Below, piece by piece: positions 1 to 8,977 of a stretch of 49,453 nucleotides of DNA (the first letter of the stretch is position 1; each line of letters starts with the position of its first letter). Origin of the DNA: an uncultured Methanobacteriaceae archaeon (GTDB taxonomy: Archaea > Methanobacteriota > Methanobacteria > Methanobacteriales > Methanobacteriaceae); the NCBI GenBank assembly GCA_902782945.1, contig CACZOU010000073.1:1-49453 (forward strand), read 5' to 3'. The notes under the pieces were generated by a model, which searched no databases, had not been told where the DNA came from, and saw only the letters and a program-made list of their open reading frames with translations. Made by a program: the position numbers and the translations under genes.

Positions 1-1852
1 CACAGTTGATGGAACAGTAATAGGAAATGCAACAGTAGCTAATAACACTGCAAGTATTGATTACGCATTAAATAATGCAGGAGCACACATACTAGTAGTA
101 AACTATGCAGGTGATGCTGAAAGTCTTAATTCACAAGCAGCAACATTAATCAATATTAAACCAGTAGAAACAACAGTAACAGTAAACCCTGATAATGGAG
201 CAGTAACTGATGCTGTAGTGTTAAACACTGTAGTAACCGATGCTAATGGTAACAGTGTAACAAGCGGTGTAGTAAATATCATAGTAAATGGTAACACTTA
301 CTCATCTGATATTGTAAATGGCACAGCTAGTGCTACTATACCAGTAAACGTATTAAAAGCTGGAAATAATATTATATCTGTAAATTATAATGGCGATGTA
401 AACTATGAACCATCAGGTATAACCTACTACACTAATGGTACATATTACGGACCAGTATACTATGTAGCAGTTAATGGTTCAAGCAGTAATAATGGTAGAA
501 CACCACAAACACCATGGACTTACACATACGCATTTAACACAATACAGAACAGTTCATACAATAATTCATTAATATACATATTAAATGGAAATTACGTGAT
601 AAATAACACAGTTAAATTTAATAAAAATTTAACCATAAAAGTAATGAGTGACAGCGCAGTATTAGATGGAAATAATAATGCTACAAATTGTTTCAACATA
701 GAAAATGGAGCAGTATCAATAGAAAACATTACCTTCACCAGATTTACAAATACAACCATCCTAAACAGAGCAAATAATACAATAATAAGTGGAAACACTT
801 TCATAAACAACAAAGGAACAAATGGTGGAGCAATCAACAACTATAATACAAATAACGCAACAATAATAAACAACGTATTCACAAACAACACAGCAAAATA
901 TGGTGGAGCAATATACAACAGAGGAAACAACACAGAAATAACAAACAATACATTCACCAAAAACAATGTAACACTTTCATCAGGTGCAATATACAACCTC
1001 GGAGCAAACACTAAAATAACAAACAACATTTTCACAGATAACACTGCAAAAACCCTAGGAGGAGCAATCAGTAACTGGGATGCTACTGGTACAGTAATAA
1101 CAGACAACCAGTTCAATGGCAACCAGGCAAACTATGGTGGAGCAATATACTACCGTGGAACAACACTAATACTAGATAATAACACTATGACAGGTAACAC
1201 TGCACTAGTAAGCGGTGGAGCAGTATTTGTAATAGGACAAAACAATAACATAACAAACAATGACTTCACAGCTAACAAAGCAAGAAGTGGAGCAGCAATA
1301 AACAACCTTGGTACAGATATAATCATCAGATCAAACACAATTGCATACAACACTGCAAAAACAATTGGAGGAGCAATTAACAACTGGAATGCAGGAAATA
1401 CAACAATAGAAAGTAACAGTATACATGACAACCAAGCTCAATACGGAACAATATACTTAAGAGGTTCAAATATAACTGTAGACTCTAACAGTATATACAA
1501 TAACCGTGTAGCAGCTAGTGGAGCAGCAATATTCAACATAGGAACCAACAACACAATAAGCAGAAACATGATTGATAGTAACATTGCAAAAAGCTATGGT
1601 GGAGCAATCAACAATTATAATGCAGTTAATACAAGAATAACTGATAATAACTTAACAGGTAATATTGCAAGCTATGGTGGAGCAATTTATACTCGTGCAA
1701 CAAACACCACAATCACTGGAAACAATATAACCGGTAACACAGCAACAACTGGATCAGCAATCTTTGACATTAAACATAAAACAACAATATTTGAAAATAA
1801 TACTGTTAAAGATAATACTGCACATAGTGGTAATGAAACAGTAAATAAATAA
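1..1852 (+). CDS. Adhesin-like surface protein, Ig-like and beta-helix repeats (5' truncated by window)
   Basis: The reading frame is open from base 2 with no start, so the N-terminus lies outside the window; at least 616 residues are visible. The first ~140 residues form about two Ig-like beta-sandwich repeats of the type found in bacterial and archaeal surface proteins. Residues after the YYVAVNGSSSNNG segment form a right-handed parallel beta-helix: about 13 units of 22-24 residues with the core GGAIYN-x-G-x-N and an asparagine ladder (NNxF, NNTA). Asn and Thr dominate. No C-terminal membrane helix or sorting motif is seen; it ends in a short polar tail. Family knowledge: Methanosphaera and Methanobrevibacter carry many such adhesin-like proteins, thought to be exported and to bind other cells or the host. 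A hairpin terminator follows directly. The role is inferred from architecture only. Confidence 0.9.
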   Translation, partial: TVDGTVIGNATVANNTASIDYALNNAGAHILVVNYAGDAESLNSQAATLINIKPVETTVTVNPDNGAVTDAVVLNTVVTDANGNSVTSGVVNIIVNGNTYSSDIVNGTASATIPVNVLKAGNNIISVNYNGDVNYEPSGITYYTNGTYYGPVYYVAVNGSSSNNGRTPQTPWTYTYAFNTIQNSSYNNSLIYILNGNYVINNTVKFNKNLTIKVMSDSAVLDGNNNATNCFNIENGAVSIENITFTRFTNTTILNRANNTIISGNTFINNKGTNGGAINNYNTNNATIINNVFTNNTAKYGGAIYNRGNNTEITNNTFTKNNVTLSSGAIYNLGANTKITNNIFTDNTAKTLGGAISNWDATGTVITDNQFNGNQANYGGAIYYRGTTLILDNNTMTGNTALVSGGAVFVIGQNNNITNNDFTANKARSGAAINNLGTDIIIRSNTIAYNTAKTIGGAINNWNAGNTTIESNSIHDNQAQYGTIYLRGSNITVDSNSIYNNRVAASGAAIFNIGTNNTISRNMIDSNIAKSYGGAINNYNAVNTRITDNNLTGNIASYGGAIYTRATNTTITGNNITGNTATTGSAIFDIKHKTTIFENNTVKDNTAHSGNETVNK

Positions 1853-1870
1853 GAACTGTTATAATAAGTA

Positions 1871-1915
1871 AAAAAGGGATTTGTGAAGTTTATTATTACT
1901 TCATTCACCCTTTTT
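1871..1915 (+). terminator. Hairpin terminator after the adhesin gene
   Basis: An interrupted inverted repeat: AAAAAGGG (1871-1878) pairs with CCCTTTTT (1908-1915), and inside it TGAAG (1884-1888) pairs with CTTCA (1899-1903). The 3' arm ends in a T-run. It starts 18 nt after the stop codon. The rest of the gap up to 2278 is AT-rich without coding signal; the A/T-rich TATA-like stretch at about 2188-2202 is a candidate promoter for the ferredoxin gene. Confidence 0.7.
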
Positions 1916-2278
1916 ATAATATTTTTTCTATAAACCCTATTTTTCTAATAAATTAATTTATAATTGTAAAACATAACTATTTTTTCAATTGGAGATTAAT
2001 GAATTGATTTTCTTTTCTCTATCTCTTTTTCTATAAATTTTATTATATTAATAAATATAAATTGTATGTTTGTAATTATATCTATTTTTTATAAACTAAT
2101 TCAATGATCTGTACTTATTTATAGTTATAATTCAGTTTTCCTCTGTTTTTTAAGTTGTTAATTCTTTTTTTAAGTTTTTCTAAAATAGGAAAAATATATA
2201 TTTAGTCTACAATATAAATAACCATGTTAGTTTAACTTGAATAGGATGACTAATGTATAATATAATAAGGTGATAAAT

Positions 2279-2458
2279 ATGGCAGGAAATCCATATAAAA
2301 TTAATGATACTTGTGTAGGATGCGGATTATGTGTAAACGCATGCCCAGTGGATGCTATCTCTGAAGGTACTCCATACGTAATTGACGCAGAAAAATGTGT
2401 AGGTTGCGGTGTATGTGCTGAAGCATGTCCAACACAAGCAATTGAAGAAACAGCATAG
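2279..2458 (+). CDS. 2[4Fe-4S] ferredoxin
   Basis: A 59-residue electron carrier with two complete cluster motifs, CVGCGLC...CP and CVGCGVC...CP, the pattern of clostridial-type ferredoxins. It is cytosolic and passes low-potential electrons between oxidoreductases; the particular partner cannot be read from the sequence. Start: an in-frame GTG lies 9 nt upstream (2270), but it is part of the AAGGTGAT Shine-Dalgarno element, so the ATG at 2279 is chosen. It stands alone, with its own upstream region and a strong hairpin at its 3' end that includes the stop codon. Neither neighbour suggests a dedicated pathway. Confidence 0.95.
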   Translation: MAGNPYKINDTCVGCGLCVNACPVDAISEGTPYVIDAEKCVGCGVCAEACPTQAIEETA

Positions 2459-2481
2459 ATCTGTTTCCTCAATTCTTTTTT
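2442..2481 (+). terminator. Hairpin terminator that includes the ferredoxin stop codon
   Basis: TTGAAGAAACAG (2442-2453) pairs with CTGTTTCCTCAA (2461-2472) with one mismatch around the 7-nt loop CATAGAT, which contains the TAG stop. A T6 run (2476-2481) and then a C6 run (2484-2489) follow. The 5' arm is coding sequence. Confidence 0.75.
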
Positions 2482-2696
2482 AACCCCCCTCATTTATATA
2501 GTTAAATATTTATTATCTAATTCTAATTATAAAATAATTCTAATTTGTATAAAAATTACTGATTTTAAAAAATAGTTTTCGTTAATTAATTGTTATATTA
2601 GTGTTATTCTTTACAGGGATAAATAATATAAAAAAAATAGGTGGGTTAATGAAATTATCATTTTTTTCTGGAGAGGGAAAATTTTATCTAATTAAT

Positions 2697-2885
2697 TTAA
2701 TGTTCTATCTCTGATAATTGTTTTCCACCTACTCCAACGTTATCTTGTTCACATTCATGTATTGTTATAACAATTGATTGAACTGGAAGTCCGTAAGCTT
2801 CTGCTACGTCTTTTGATACTTTTTCAATAATTTCTTTTTTTGCTTCTTTTGTTGCTTTTGGTCCTTCTATTGTTATTGCTGGCAT
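2697..2885 (-). CDS. 4-oxalocrotonate tautomerase family protein
   Basis: A 62-residue protein beginning Met-Pro-Ala-Ile, so that Pro becomes the N-terminal residue after Met removal; this Pro is the catalytic base of the tautomerase superfamily. The length and the layout (beta strand, amphipathic helix KEAKKEIIEKVSKDVAEAYG, beta strand IVITIHE, then a Gly-rich turn GVGGK) fit the short 4-OT class, which forms oligomers. The physiological substrate of methanogen members is not known, and nothing nearby suggests one. It lies between a ferredoxin on the other strand and the PnuC-like transporter, which starts upstream of it on the same strand but 38 nt away, so they might be cotranscribed. Confidence 0.85.
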   Translation of the reverse strand: MPAITIEGPKATKEAKKEIIEKVSKDVAEAYGLPVQSIVITIHECEQDNVGVGGKQLSEIEH

Positions 2886-2923
2886 GTATATCTTCTCCTA
2901 AATTATTTTAATTAATTATTTTG

Positions 2924-3622
2924 TCATTTTATATTATTATTTACTTCATTTCTCCATTTGAAAAACATTATAAATGAGTTAATTAGATATATAAGAGACA
3001 TTAACATAATAGCAGTATTACCTGCTCCTTGCATTAATGGTATTATCCACAGTATTAATTTTACAGAATTTGCAACAATCCATAAAATCCATTGTTCCAT
3101 GAAACGTTTAACAGCAATATACATGGTAACTACGGATAACAAACTACTAAGTGCATCAATAAATGGATTATTTCCATGTAAACTAGTTAATATCAATCCA
3201 AAGAAAACAGTAGTAACAACCAGTATTAATAAGAGTATACATCTTTCTTTATTGGTCATACGTCTCTTATAAACTTCATTAGTCTCAGGATTCATATTCT
3301 TATTCCATGAATACAAACCATATACCTGTATTGGAATGTAATATAAGATATTTAATGACATTTCTCCATAATATCGGGTATTATATGCAATTACTGCATA
3401 TAAAATTGCATTCACAATACCAAATATAAATCCGGATAATTTTCCTTTTCCAGAGCATATTACTGATATTACACCTGTAACAGCAGCAATTATGCCTATA
3501 ATTTCATTATTTGTTTGAATAGACAATATGATGATAAAAAGGGTTGCACATAATAGCCATGATATCTCCCATGTATTCCAGCCTGTAACCTCATTTTTAA
3601 GTATTGAATGTAATCTATTCAT
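2924..3622 (-). CDS. pnuC: PnuC-family nicotinamide riboside/mononucleotide transporter
   Basis: A 232-residue polytopic membrane protein with about 7-8 hydrophobic segments (roughly residues 20-36, 41-58, 63-81, 88-106, 128-145, 152-170, 178-197, 202-220). The segment QVYGLYSWNKN matches the conserved aromatic W/Y-rich motif of PnuC proteins, which carry vitamin-B3-type precursors by facilitated diffusion and depend on phosphorylation inside the cell. Inference: it supplies pyridine precursors to NAD synthesis, whose last step is encoded at 33.8 kb (nadE). No kinase gene is adjacent. PnuC relatives can also carry other vitamins, so the substrate is not certain. The tautomerase gene follows on the same strand. 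Confidence 0.8.
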   Translation of the reverse strand: MNRLHSILKNEVTGWNTWEISWLLCATLFIIILSIQTNNEIIGIIAAVTGVISVICSGKGKLSGFIFGIVNAILYAVIAYNTRYYGEMSLNILYYIPIQVYGLYSWNKNMNPETNEVYKRRMTNKERCILLLILVVTTVFFGLILTSLHGNNPFIDALSSLLSVVTMYIAVKRFMEQWILWIVANSVKLILWIIPLMQGAGNTAIMLMSLIYLINSFIMFFKWRNEVNNNIK

Positions 3623-3751
3623 GCTTCTATTTATATCCCTTTATTCTTATTAAATTATTTATAAGGAAAATATGTGTAAAAAAAAGATAATAATTTAGAA
3701 AAAATAATTAGGGAGGTGGTGATGTTATATTAGATTCATATCTTGTTTTGT

Positions 3752-5923
3752 CTAAGAGAATAATTCTTTAATTTTATCAAAGAATCCTTTATGTTTATTC
3801 TCCTGTTCTTCTTTTTTATTAATTGCTTCTTTTTCAAGTTCTTCTTTTCTCTCGAGTTCTTCACTTTCTTTAATTGCTCTTTCCTGGAAGAATTCTTGTG
3901 CATTAGTATGTCTGGATTGTTGAATATGCTCGTAGTCACCGTTACTATTGATTCTACGACCTTTAATATCATCATGTAACATTACTTCAAGATCTTCTAG
4001 AATTCTTTCTTTAATTCTTTTATCTTCAATAGGGCATGCAATTTCAACACGTTTTGAAGTATTTCTTGTCATCATATCAGCACTGGATATGTATAGTAAT
4101 CTATCATCTCCAGTACCAAATGCATATATTCTTGAATGTTCAAGATATCTTCCAACAATACCTCTAATTTCAATATTATCTGTTTTATTTTTTAATCCCG
4201 GAATAATACAGCAAATACCTCTAATAATCATTTTTATTTTAACACCGCTCTGGGAAGCCTCAGCAATCTTATCAATAATTTTTCTATCAGTAAATGAGTT
4301 CATTTTCATTATGATCTCTGCTGGCTGATTATTTTTTGCTTTAGCAATTTCCCTGTCTATTAGTGATATTATGCCTGTTCTTAAGCTTGATGGAGCTACT
4401 AAAAATTTGTTATAGTGACCTCTTGGGTTAGATAATGAGAGATTTTTGAAGAATTCTGTTGCATCATCACCAAGTGCCTCATTAGAAGTTAAGTAACAGT
4501 AGTCAACATATAATTTTGCTGTTTTTTCATTATAGTTTCCGGTTCCTATTTGTGTGTACTGTTTTATTACTCCATCATGTTTTCTTGTTACTGTACATAT
4601 TTTTGAATGTACTTTGTAGTCTTCAAATCCATATAATATTTGACATCCTGCTTCTTCTAGAAGTTCTGCATAATGAATATTGTTTTTCTCATCAAATCTT
4701 GCTCTTAATTCGATTAACACGGTTACATCTTTATCATTGTCAAGTGCTTCTAGCAGGTATTTTATTACGGATGATGTTTTTGCAACCCTGTATAATGTTA
4801 TTTTTATGGATAATACTTCTGGATCATTAGCAGCTTCTTTTAAGAAGTCTAGGAAGTGTTGCATTGTTTGATAAGGGTAGAATAGTAATATATCTTTTTC
4901 ATCTAATTGTTTGAATATGGATGTATTAGGATCTATACTACCACTTCTTTGTGATTCAAATTTAGGGAATGTTAATTCTTCACGTAATGCATCAGGTAGT
5001 TCTTTTATGAAGTCACCTATATAATCCAGGTTTATAGGTGTTTGTGTAACGAATACTTGTTCCTTCTTTAGACCTAATTCATGTCTAAGTTTTTTAGTGT
5101 ATTTTGGTGTGTTATCATGGTAGAATTCAAGTCGTATCGGTGATAATCTTTTCCTTTTTTTAAGAATGTTCTTCATGAAGTGTCTGTAATCTTCATCTTC
5201 ATCTATAGGTGTGCTTTGAAGGTTTATATCTGCGTTTCTTGTTACTGCTGTCACGGTTTTATATTTGACTAGATAGTTAGTGAATATGTTTTCTGTAAAT
5301 GCATATATTAAATCTTCCATTAATATGAATTCCATGCTTCCAGGGAATTTAACATATTTTGGTAATGTTTGTGGTATTGGTATTAATCCCATTAATTCTT
5401 TTTTCTTATTCTTTTTATCTGCATATTCAAGGATACAGTAGACGTATAACTTCTTGTTTGCCATGTGAGGGAATGGGTGATGTGTGTCAATGATTTGAGG
5501 GGATAATAGTGGTGCAACATTTTCATAGAAGTATTGTGTTATGTATTTTCTTGTTACACTATTTAGTTCGTCAAAGTTATGTCTGATTATTCTATGCTTT
5601 CGTAGTTCATGCTGTATTTTTTGGTATATTTTATCTCTTTTCTCATATAATGGATGTGTTGATTCGAAAATTTTATCTAATTGTTCTTGAGCAGTCATTC
5701 CAGTTTTATTGTCTATGTCTTTCTTATTAATAAGAGTTACATCGTATAAACTACCACATCTAATCATATAAAATTCATCAAGGTTACTGTTGAATATAGA
5801 TATGAAGTTTATTCTTTCTAGTACTGGTACTGTGTTATCTTCTGCTTCTAATAATACACGATCATCAAATTTTAGCCATGATAATTCCCTATTTTGTGTA
5901 TATGAGTAGTCTCTTTTTTTCAT
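3752..5923 (-). CDS. ppk: Polyphosphate kinase (PPK1)
   Basis: 723 residues; makes polyphosphate from ATP reversibly. The order is as in PPK1: N-terminal domain (NRELSWLKFDDRVLLEA), middle domain, then two phospholipase-D-like C domains. The phospho-accepting His is His439 in KVHSK; the second conserved His is His596 in RYLEHSRIY. PPK1 contacts such as the ELRARFDEKNN stretch are present, so the enzyme looks active. After about residue 675 there is an added highly charged Glu/Lys tail predicted to be a coiled coil, ending KIKELFS. Its ATG overlaps by one base the stop codon of the upstream ppx/gppA gene (TAATG) and has GGAG upstream, so the two are translationally coupled. PPK is patchily distributed in archaea. 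Confidence 0.95.
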   Translation of the reverse strand: MKKRDYSYTQNRELSWLKFDDRVLLEAEDNTVPVLERINFISIFNSNLDEFYMIRCGSLYDVTLINKKDIDNKTGMTAQEQLDKIFESTHPLYEKRDKIYQKIQHELRKHRIIRHNFDELNSVTRKYITQYFYENVAPLLSPQIIDTHHPFPHMANKKLYVYCILEYADKKNKKKELMGLIPIPQTLPKYVKFPGSMEFILMEDLIYAFTENIFTNYLVKYKTVTAVTRNADINLQSTPIDEDEDYRHFMKNILKKRKRLSPIRLEFYHDNTPKYTKKLRHELGLKKEQVFVTQTPINLDYIGDFIKELPDALREELTFPKFESQRSGSIDPNTSIFKQLDEKDILLFYPYQTMQHFLDFLKEAANDPEVLSIKITLYRVAKTSSVIKYLLEALDNDKDVTVLIELRARFDEKNNIHYAELLEEAGCQILYGFEDYKVHSKICTVTRKHDGVIKQYTQIGTGNYNEKTAKLYVDYCYLTSNEALGDDATEFFKNLSLSNPRGHYNKFLVAPSSLRTGIISLIDREIAKAKNNQPAEIIMKMNSFTDRKIIDKIAEASQSGVKIKMIIRGICCIIPGLKNKTDNIEIRGIVGRYLEHSRIYAFGTGDDRLLYISSADMMTRNTSKRVEIACPIEDKRIKERILEDLEVMLHDDIKGRRINSNGDYEHIQQSRHTNAQEFFQERAIKESEELERKEELEKEAINKKEEQENKHKGFFDKIKELFS

Positions 5924-6828
5924 TATATCTCCTCATTTTTTATTAATGAATATAGTACGCCCTCTCGTAGTGAGTCTTGTGTTACATGTATTTGTTCTAC
6001 ATTGAAGTAGTTTGATATTGTTTTTACAATAAGTATACCTGGTACTATTGTGTGGATACGGTCAGGTTTTACTTTAAGTATTTTATTATAGCATTCCTTG
6101 GTGTTTTCATTTAATTCATCAAGAAGTTGGTCTAGTAAGTTTATAGGCATTACTTTGTTTTTGTTAGTTTTTATTTCTAGATGTTCTAGTAATTTTTTTA
6201 TGGTACGGACAGTACCTCCAACTCCATATAGGCATTTTTTGTTGTATTGTTTTATTCCTGATTTTTTTAATTCATCCAATACACGTTCTTCAATTTTTGC
6301 ACGTTCTTCTTTTGTTGGAAGCATTTGTGAAACATATTCTTCATAGCAGTAGAGTGATCCAATAGGTAAACTGGTTTCATCTACTGGTTTCCATTTTTCA
6401 AATATTGTTATTTCAGAACTTCCACCACCTACATCAATCAATACTCCTTCTTTATTTTCCAATTCATCATTTTTCACTGATATAAAGCTTAACTCTGCTT
6501 CTTGTTGGCTGGATAGTATTTTTATCTTGATTCCTGTTTCTTTTTTTACTTTATCTAGTGTTTCTTTAGTATTAGTAATATTTCTTAGACTTGCGGTTGC
6601 AAAGAAACAACTTTTATCCACATTCAGATTTTTGATGTATTTATTGAATTTTTTTAAGGTAGAAATTAATATATCTATGCCTTCATCGTTTAAGTTACCA
6701 TTTTCACGGTATGCTATTAATCCAGCGGTCTTCTTTTTTGAAAATAATTCTTGTACTTTATTGTTTTCGTATCGATATATTTTTAGTCGTATAGTATTTG
6801 ATCCAATATCTGTAATTCCATATAACAT
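5923..6828 (-). CDS. ppx: Exopolyphosphatase, Ppx/GppA family
   Basis: 301 residues with the ASKHA (actin-like) fold: phosphate-1 loop ITDIGSNTIRLKIY at the N-terminus, phosphate-2 loop IDVGGGSSEITIF around residue 140, and YGVGGTVRT near residue 200. It is the short form without the C-terminal HD domain of E. coli Ppx. It hydrolyses terminal phosphates of polyphosphate or pppGpp; since archaea of this group lack the classic stringent response and the next gene is ppk, polyphosphate is the likely substrate. It is first in a two-gene unit, with a promoter expected in 6829-7058. That region is AT-rich and shows no other gene. Confidence 0.9.
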   Translation of the reverse strand: MLYGITDIGSNTIRLKIYRYENNKVQELFSKKKTAGLIAYRENGNLNDEGIDILISTLKKFNKYIKNLNVDKSCFFATASLRNITNTKETLDKVKKETGIKIKILSSQQEAELSFISVKNDELENKEGVLIDVGGGSSEITIFEKWKPVDETSLPIGSLYCYEEYVSQMLPTKEERAKIEERVLDELKKSGIKQYNKKCLYGVGGTVRTIKKLLEHLEIKTNKNKVMPINLLDQLLDELNENTKECYNKILKVKPDRIHTIVPGILIVKTISNYFNVEQIHVTQDSLREGVLYSLIKNEEI

Positions 6829-7058
6829 AATTTTACCTTATTATTCTATCATTATATGTTTATTTAGTTGAATTTATTTATATATATCTGTTTTAAGTTA
6901 GTTTATTCTCATAATTGGGATTATAACGCTGTAAATATCACTATATGTGAATAAACATTCTTATTTTAGTAAAATATGTGTAATTCAACCAATTATAATA
7001 AAAATATGCTAAAAAAGACATATCTAAAAAAAGTTAATAGGGAGAGGATACATGTTAT

Positions 7059-7175
7059 TTAGTTATCATTATTCCAGTTTACTGCACCGTAAATAATACA
7101 TATAATTGTTATCAGGATACAACTTAAATATGCACAAATAATTATAGGATCAGTAAGACCTAATATTTCAATCAT
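7059..7175 (-). CDS. Small membrane protein, symporter accessory (38 aa)
   Basis: A 38-codon frame: MIEILGLTDP, then a single hydrophobic helix IIICAYLSCILITIICIIYG, then a short polar end with Trp and Asn. Its ATG overlaps the TGA of the sodium:solute symporter gene in the coupled ATGA arrangement, so it is almost certainly translated with it. Family knowledge: short one-helix proteins encoded directly after SSS-family symporters are known and are called symporter small accessory proteins; their exact function (stability or regulation of the transporter) is poorly known. A C-rich patch and an A/T-run (7026-7047) follow its stop on this strand, consistent with the end of the transcript. Confidence 0.8.
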   Translation of the reverse strand: MIEILGLTDPIIICAYLSCILITIICIIYGAVNWNNDN

Positions 7176-8770
7176 TTAGCATCACCTTCAGCAAACATTT
7201 TATCAATAGCTTTATTATCTTCATTACTATTTTTAGTTAATAAAGATACAGCTATTGTAATAATAAATGATAATGGTAATGCAATAACCATTGGATCAAC
7301 ATAAGGCCATGGCATACTACTAAATAATACTGTTTGGCCAGTTAATAGTTTGCAAATACCAAGCCCTGCAGCTTCTTTTTTATGAGTGAAAATCAGACAG
7401 AATAAACTGATTGCTGTTCCACTAATAAGACCTGCAATAGCGCCTTCTCTTGTTGTACGTTTCCAGAATAAAGCACATATGTAAACTGGTAAAAATGCGG
7501 CTGCACATATTCCGAAGAATATAGTAGTTCCCTGAGCAACAATGTTTGATGGTAGGATATATGCTAATACAACAGCAATAATGATTGCTATTAATATACC
7601 TAAACGTGTAACAGTTAATGTATATTTTTGTTTATGCTCTTTAAGTGAACCATAAACATCATATGCAATGGATGTTCCCTGAACATGGAATTGTGTACTA
7701 ATAGTACTCATAGCTGCAGAAAGCAGTGTTAATAGGAATATATATGTAAACCATGTAGGCATAGCACTGTTAATAAATGTAGGAATAATTTTATCTACAT
7801 TTCCACCAGCAGCCTGTATAGCTAGTTGTCCTGACGTCTGATAGAAATATACATTAGATAATGCTCCAACAACATATGCTGAAAATGTTGCTACAAATAT
7901 AAATATACCACCAACAAGAATAGCACGGTTTAACTCTTTATTACTTTCAACAGTCATGAATCTGACAGCTAATTGTGGTTGTGCTATTGCACCGATACCT
8001 ACACCTAGAATGATAGATGTTACTAAATTCCACCAGAACACACTGCCCGTCACAGGGAACGTGGTCCAACCAGTTGCTCCTGTAATCTTTGAGGATTCAG
8101 GGAATAAAGGTGCCATATTAGTTAATAGTTGATGAGCATGTGTAACTCCTCCAAGCATCCAATATATACTGATAAGTAATATTAACATTCCAATAAACAT
8201 AATAGAACCTTGTAATGCGTCAGTATACATTACACCTTTTATACCACCATAAATAACATAGAATCCTATTAGAACTGCTAATACAATGATGGCTATGTTA
8301 AAGTCAATGTTAATTGTTGTTTCTGCAAAACGTGCTGCACCAATAAGTACACTAGCGGCATATATTGGCATGGCACAGAAAATTAGAAGTCCACTAAAAT
8401 ATTGTATAAATTTACTGTTAAATCTCTTAGATAAAAATTCGGGAAAAGTCAATGCATTTAAATATTGACCCATTTTACGAGTTTTTTTACCAAATACTGC
8501 AAATGCTAAGAATATTCCAACTGCAATGTTTAAAAATACTAACCAGAGTATTCCAAGACCGTTTGTTCCGGCTAATCCTCCAAAACCAACAATTGCAGAG
8601 GTACTGATAAATGTAGCACCATAACTTAGAGCCATAATATATGAATTTGTTTGTCTTCCAGCAACAAGATAATCTTCTTTGCTGTTTGTACGTTTCCACG
8701 CAACATATCCAACTATAAGCATTAATGCTACATATATAAATATAAGTAGTATTAATAAATAATTCATCAT
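7172..8770 (-). CDS. Sodium:solute symporter (SSS family)
   Basis: 532 residues with about 13 hydrophobic segments. The N-terminal part shows SSS hallmarks: a first helix, the KEDYLVAGRQ motif, then ATFISTSAIVGFGG with the Ser/Thr residues that coordinate sodium in the LeuT fold. It should import an organic solute with Na+. The closest general type is the proline/pantothenate/acetate branch, but the substrate cannot be fixed from the sequence. The gene starts ATGATG after AAGGAGAT, so either Met may be used. It is followed by a coupled 38-residue accessory protein and preceded by an AraC-type regulator on the same strand (207 nt gap). That gap contains TTTATAAA (8941) and a perfect 8-bp inverted repeat. 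Confidence 0.92.
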   Translation of the reverse strand: MMNYLLILLIFIYVALMLIVGYVAWKRTNSKEDYLVAGRQTNSYIMALSYGATFISTSAIVGFGGLAGTNGLGILWLVFLNIAVGIFLAFAVFGKKTRKMGQYLNALTFPEFLSKRFNSKFIQYFSGLLIFCAMPIYAASVLIGAARFAETTINIDFNIAIIVLAVLIGFYVIYGGIKGVMYTDALQGSIMFIGMLILLISIYWMLGGVTHAHQLLTNMAPLFPESSKITGATGWTTFPVTGSVFWWNLVTSIILGVGIGAIAQPQLAVRFMTVESNKELNRAILVGGIFIFVATFSAYVVGALSNVYFYQTSGQLAIQAAGGNVDKIIPTFINSAMPTWFTYIFLLTLLSAAMSTISTQFHVQGTSIAYDVYGSLKEHKQKYTLTVTRLGILIAIIIAVVLAYILPSNIVAQGTTIFFGICAAAFLPVYICALFWKRTTREGAIAGLISGTAISLFCLIFTHKKEAAGLGICKLLTGQTVLFSSMPWPYVDPMVIALPLSFIITIAVSLLTKNSNEDNKAIDKMFAEGDAK

Positions 8771-8846
8771 ATCTCCTTTTTTGTTTAATTCAATATTAAA
8801 ATAATTATATACATATTATATGTTTTTAATAGTTTATTAGTTTAAT

Positions 8847-8870
8847 GAATAAAATATCAGCGTTTTATTC
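8847..8870. promoter_or_regulatory. Inverted repeat upstream of the symporter gene
   Basis: GAATAAAA (8847-8854) and TTTTATTC (8863-8870) are perfectly complementary around TATCAGCG. It sits between the AraC-type gene and the symporter, 77 nt before the symporter start. It could be an operator, a leader hairpin (if the TTTATAAA at 8941 is the promoter), or the 3' hairpin of the regulator gene. No long T-run follows on the minus strand, which weakens the terminator reading. Confidence 0.4.
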
Positions 8871-8977
8871 TCTTTTTATACTTGTTCTTTATTAATTTAA
8901 ATATAATTTGAATTGTTATTGAAAAAAAAAGTTTCTGTTAGTTTATAAAAGAAGTGTTTAAGGAAGAGGATGTTATT

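Noticed and set aside
592-1908. Several hydrophobic minus-strand frames opposite the adhesin gene
   Set aside because: They arise because the complement of Asn/Thr-rich codons gives Val/Ile/Leu; they have no SD and no family pattern.
3711-3729. Perfect GGGAGGTGGTGATG on the plus strand that looks like a start site
   Set aside because: The frame ends after three codons (Met-Leu-Tyr). It is the reverse of the C-rich patch behind ppk.
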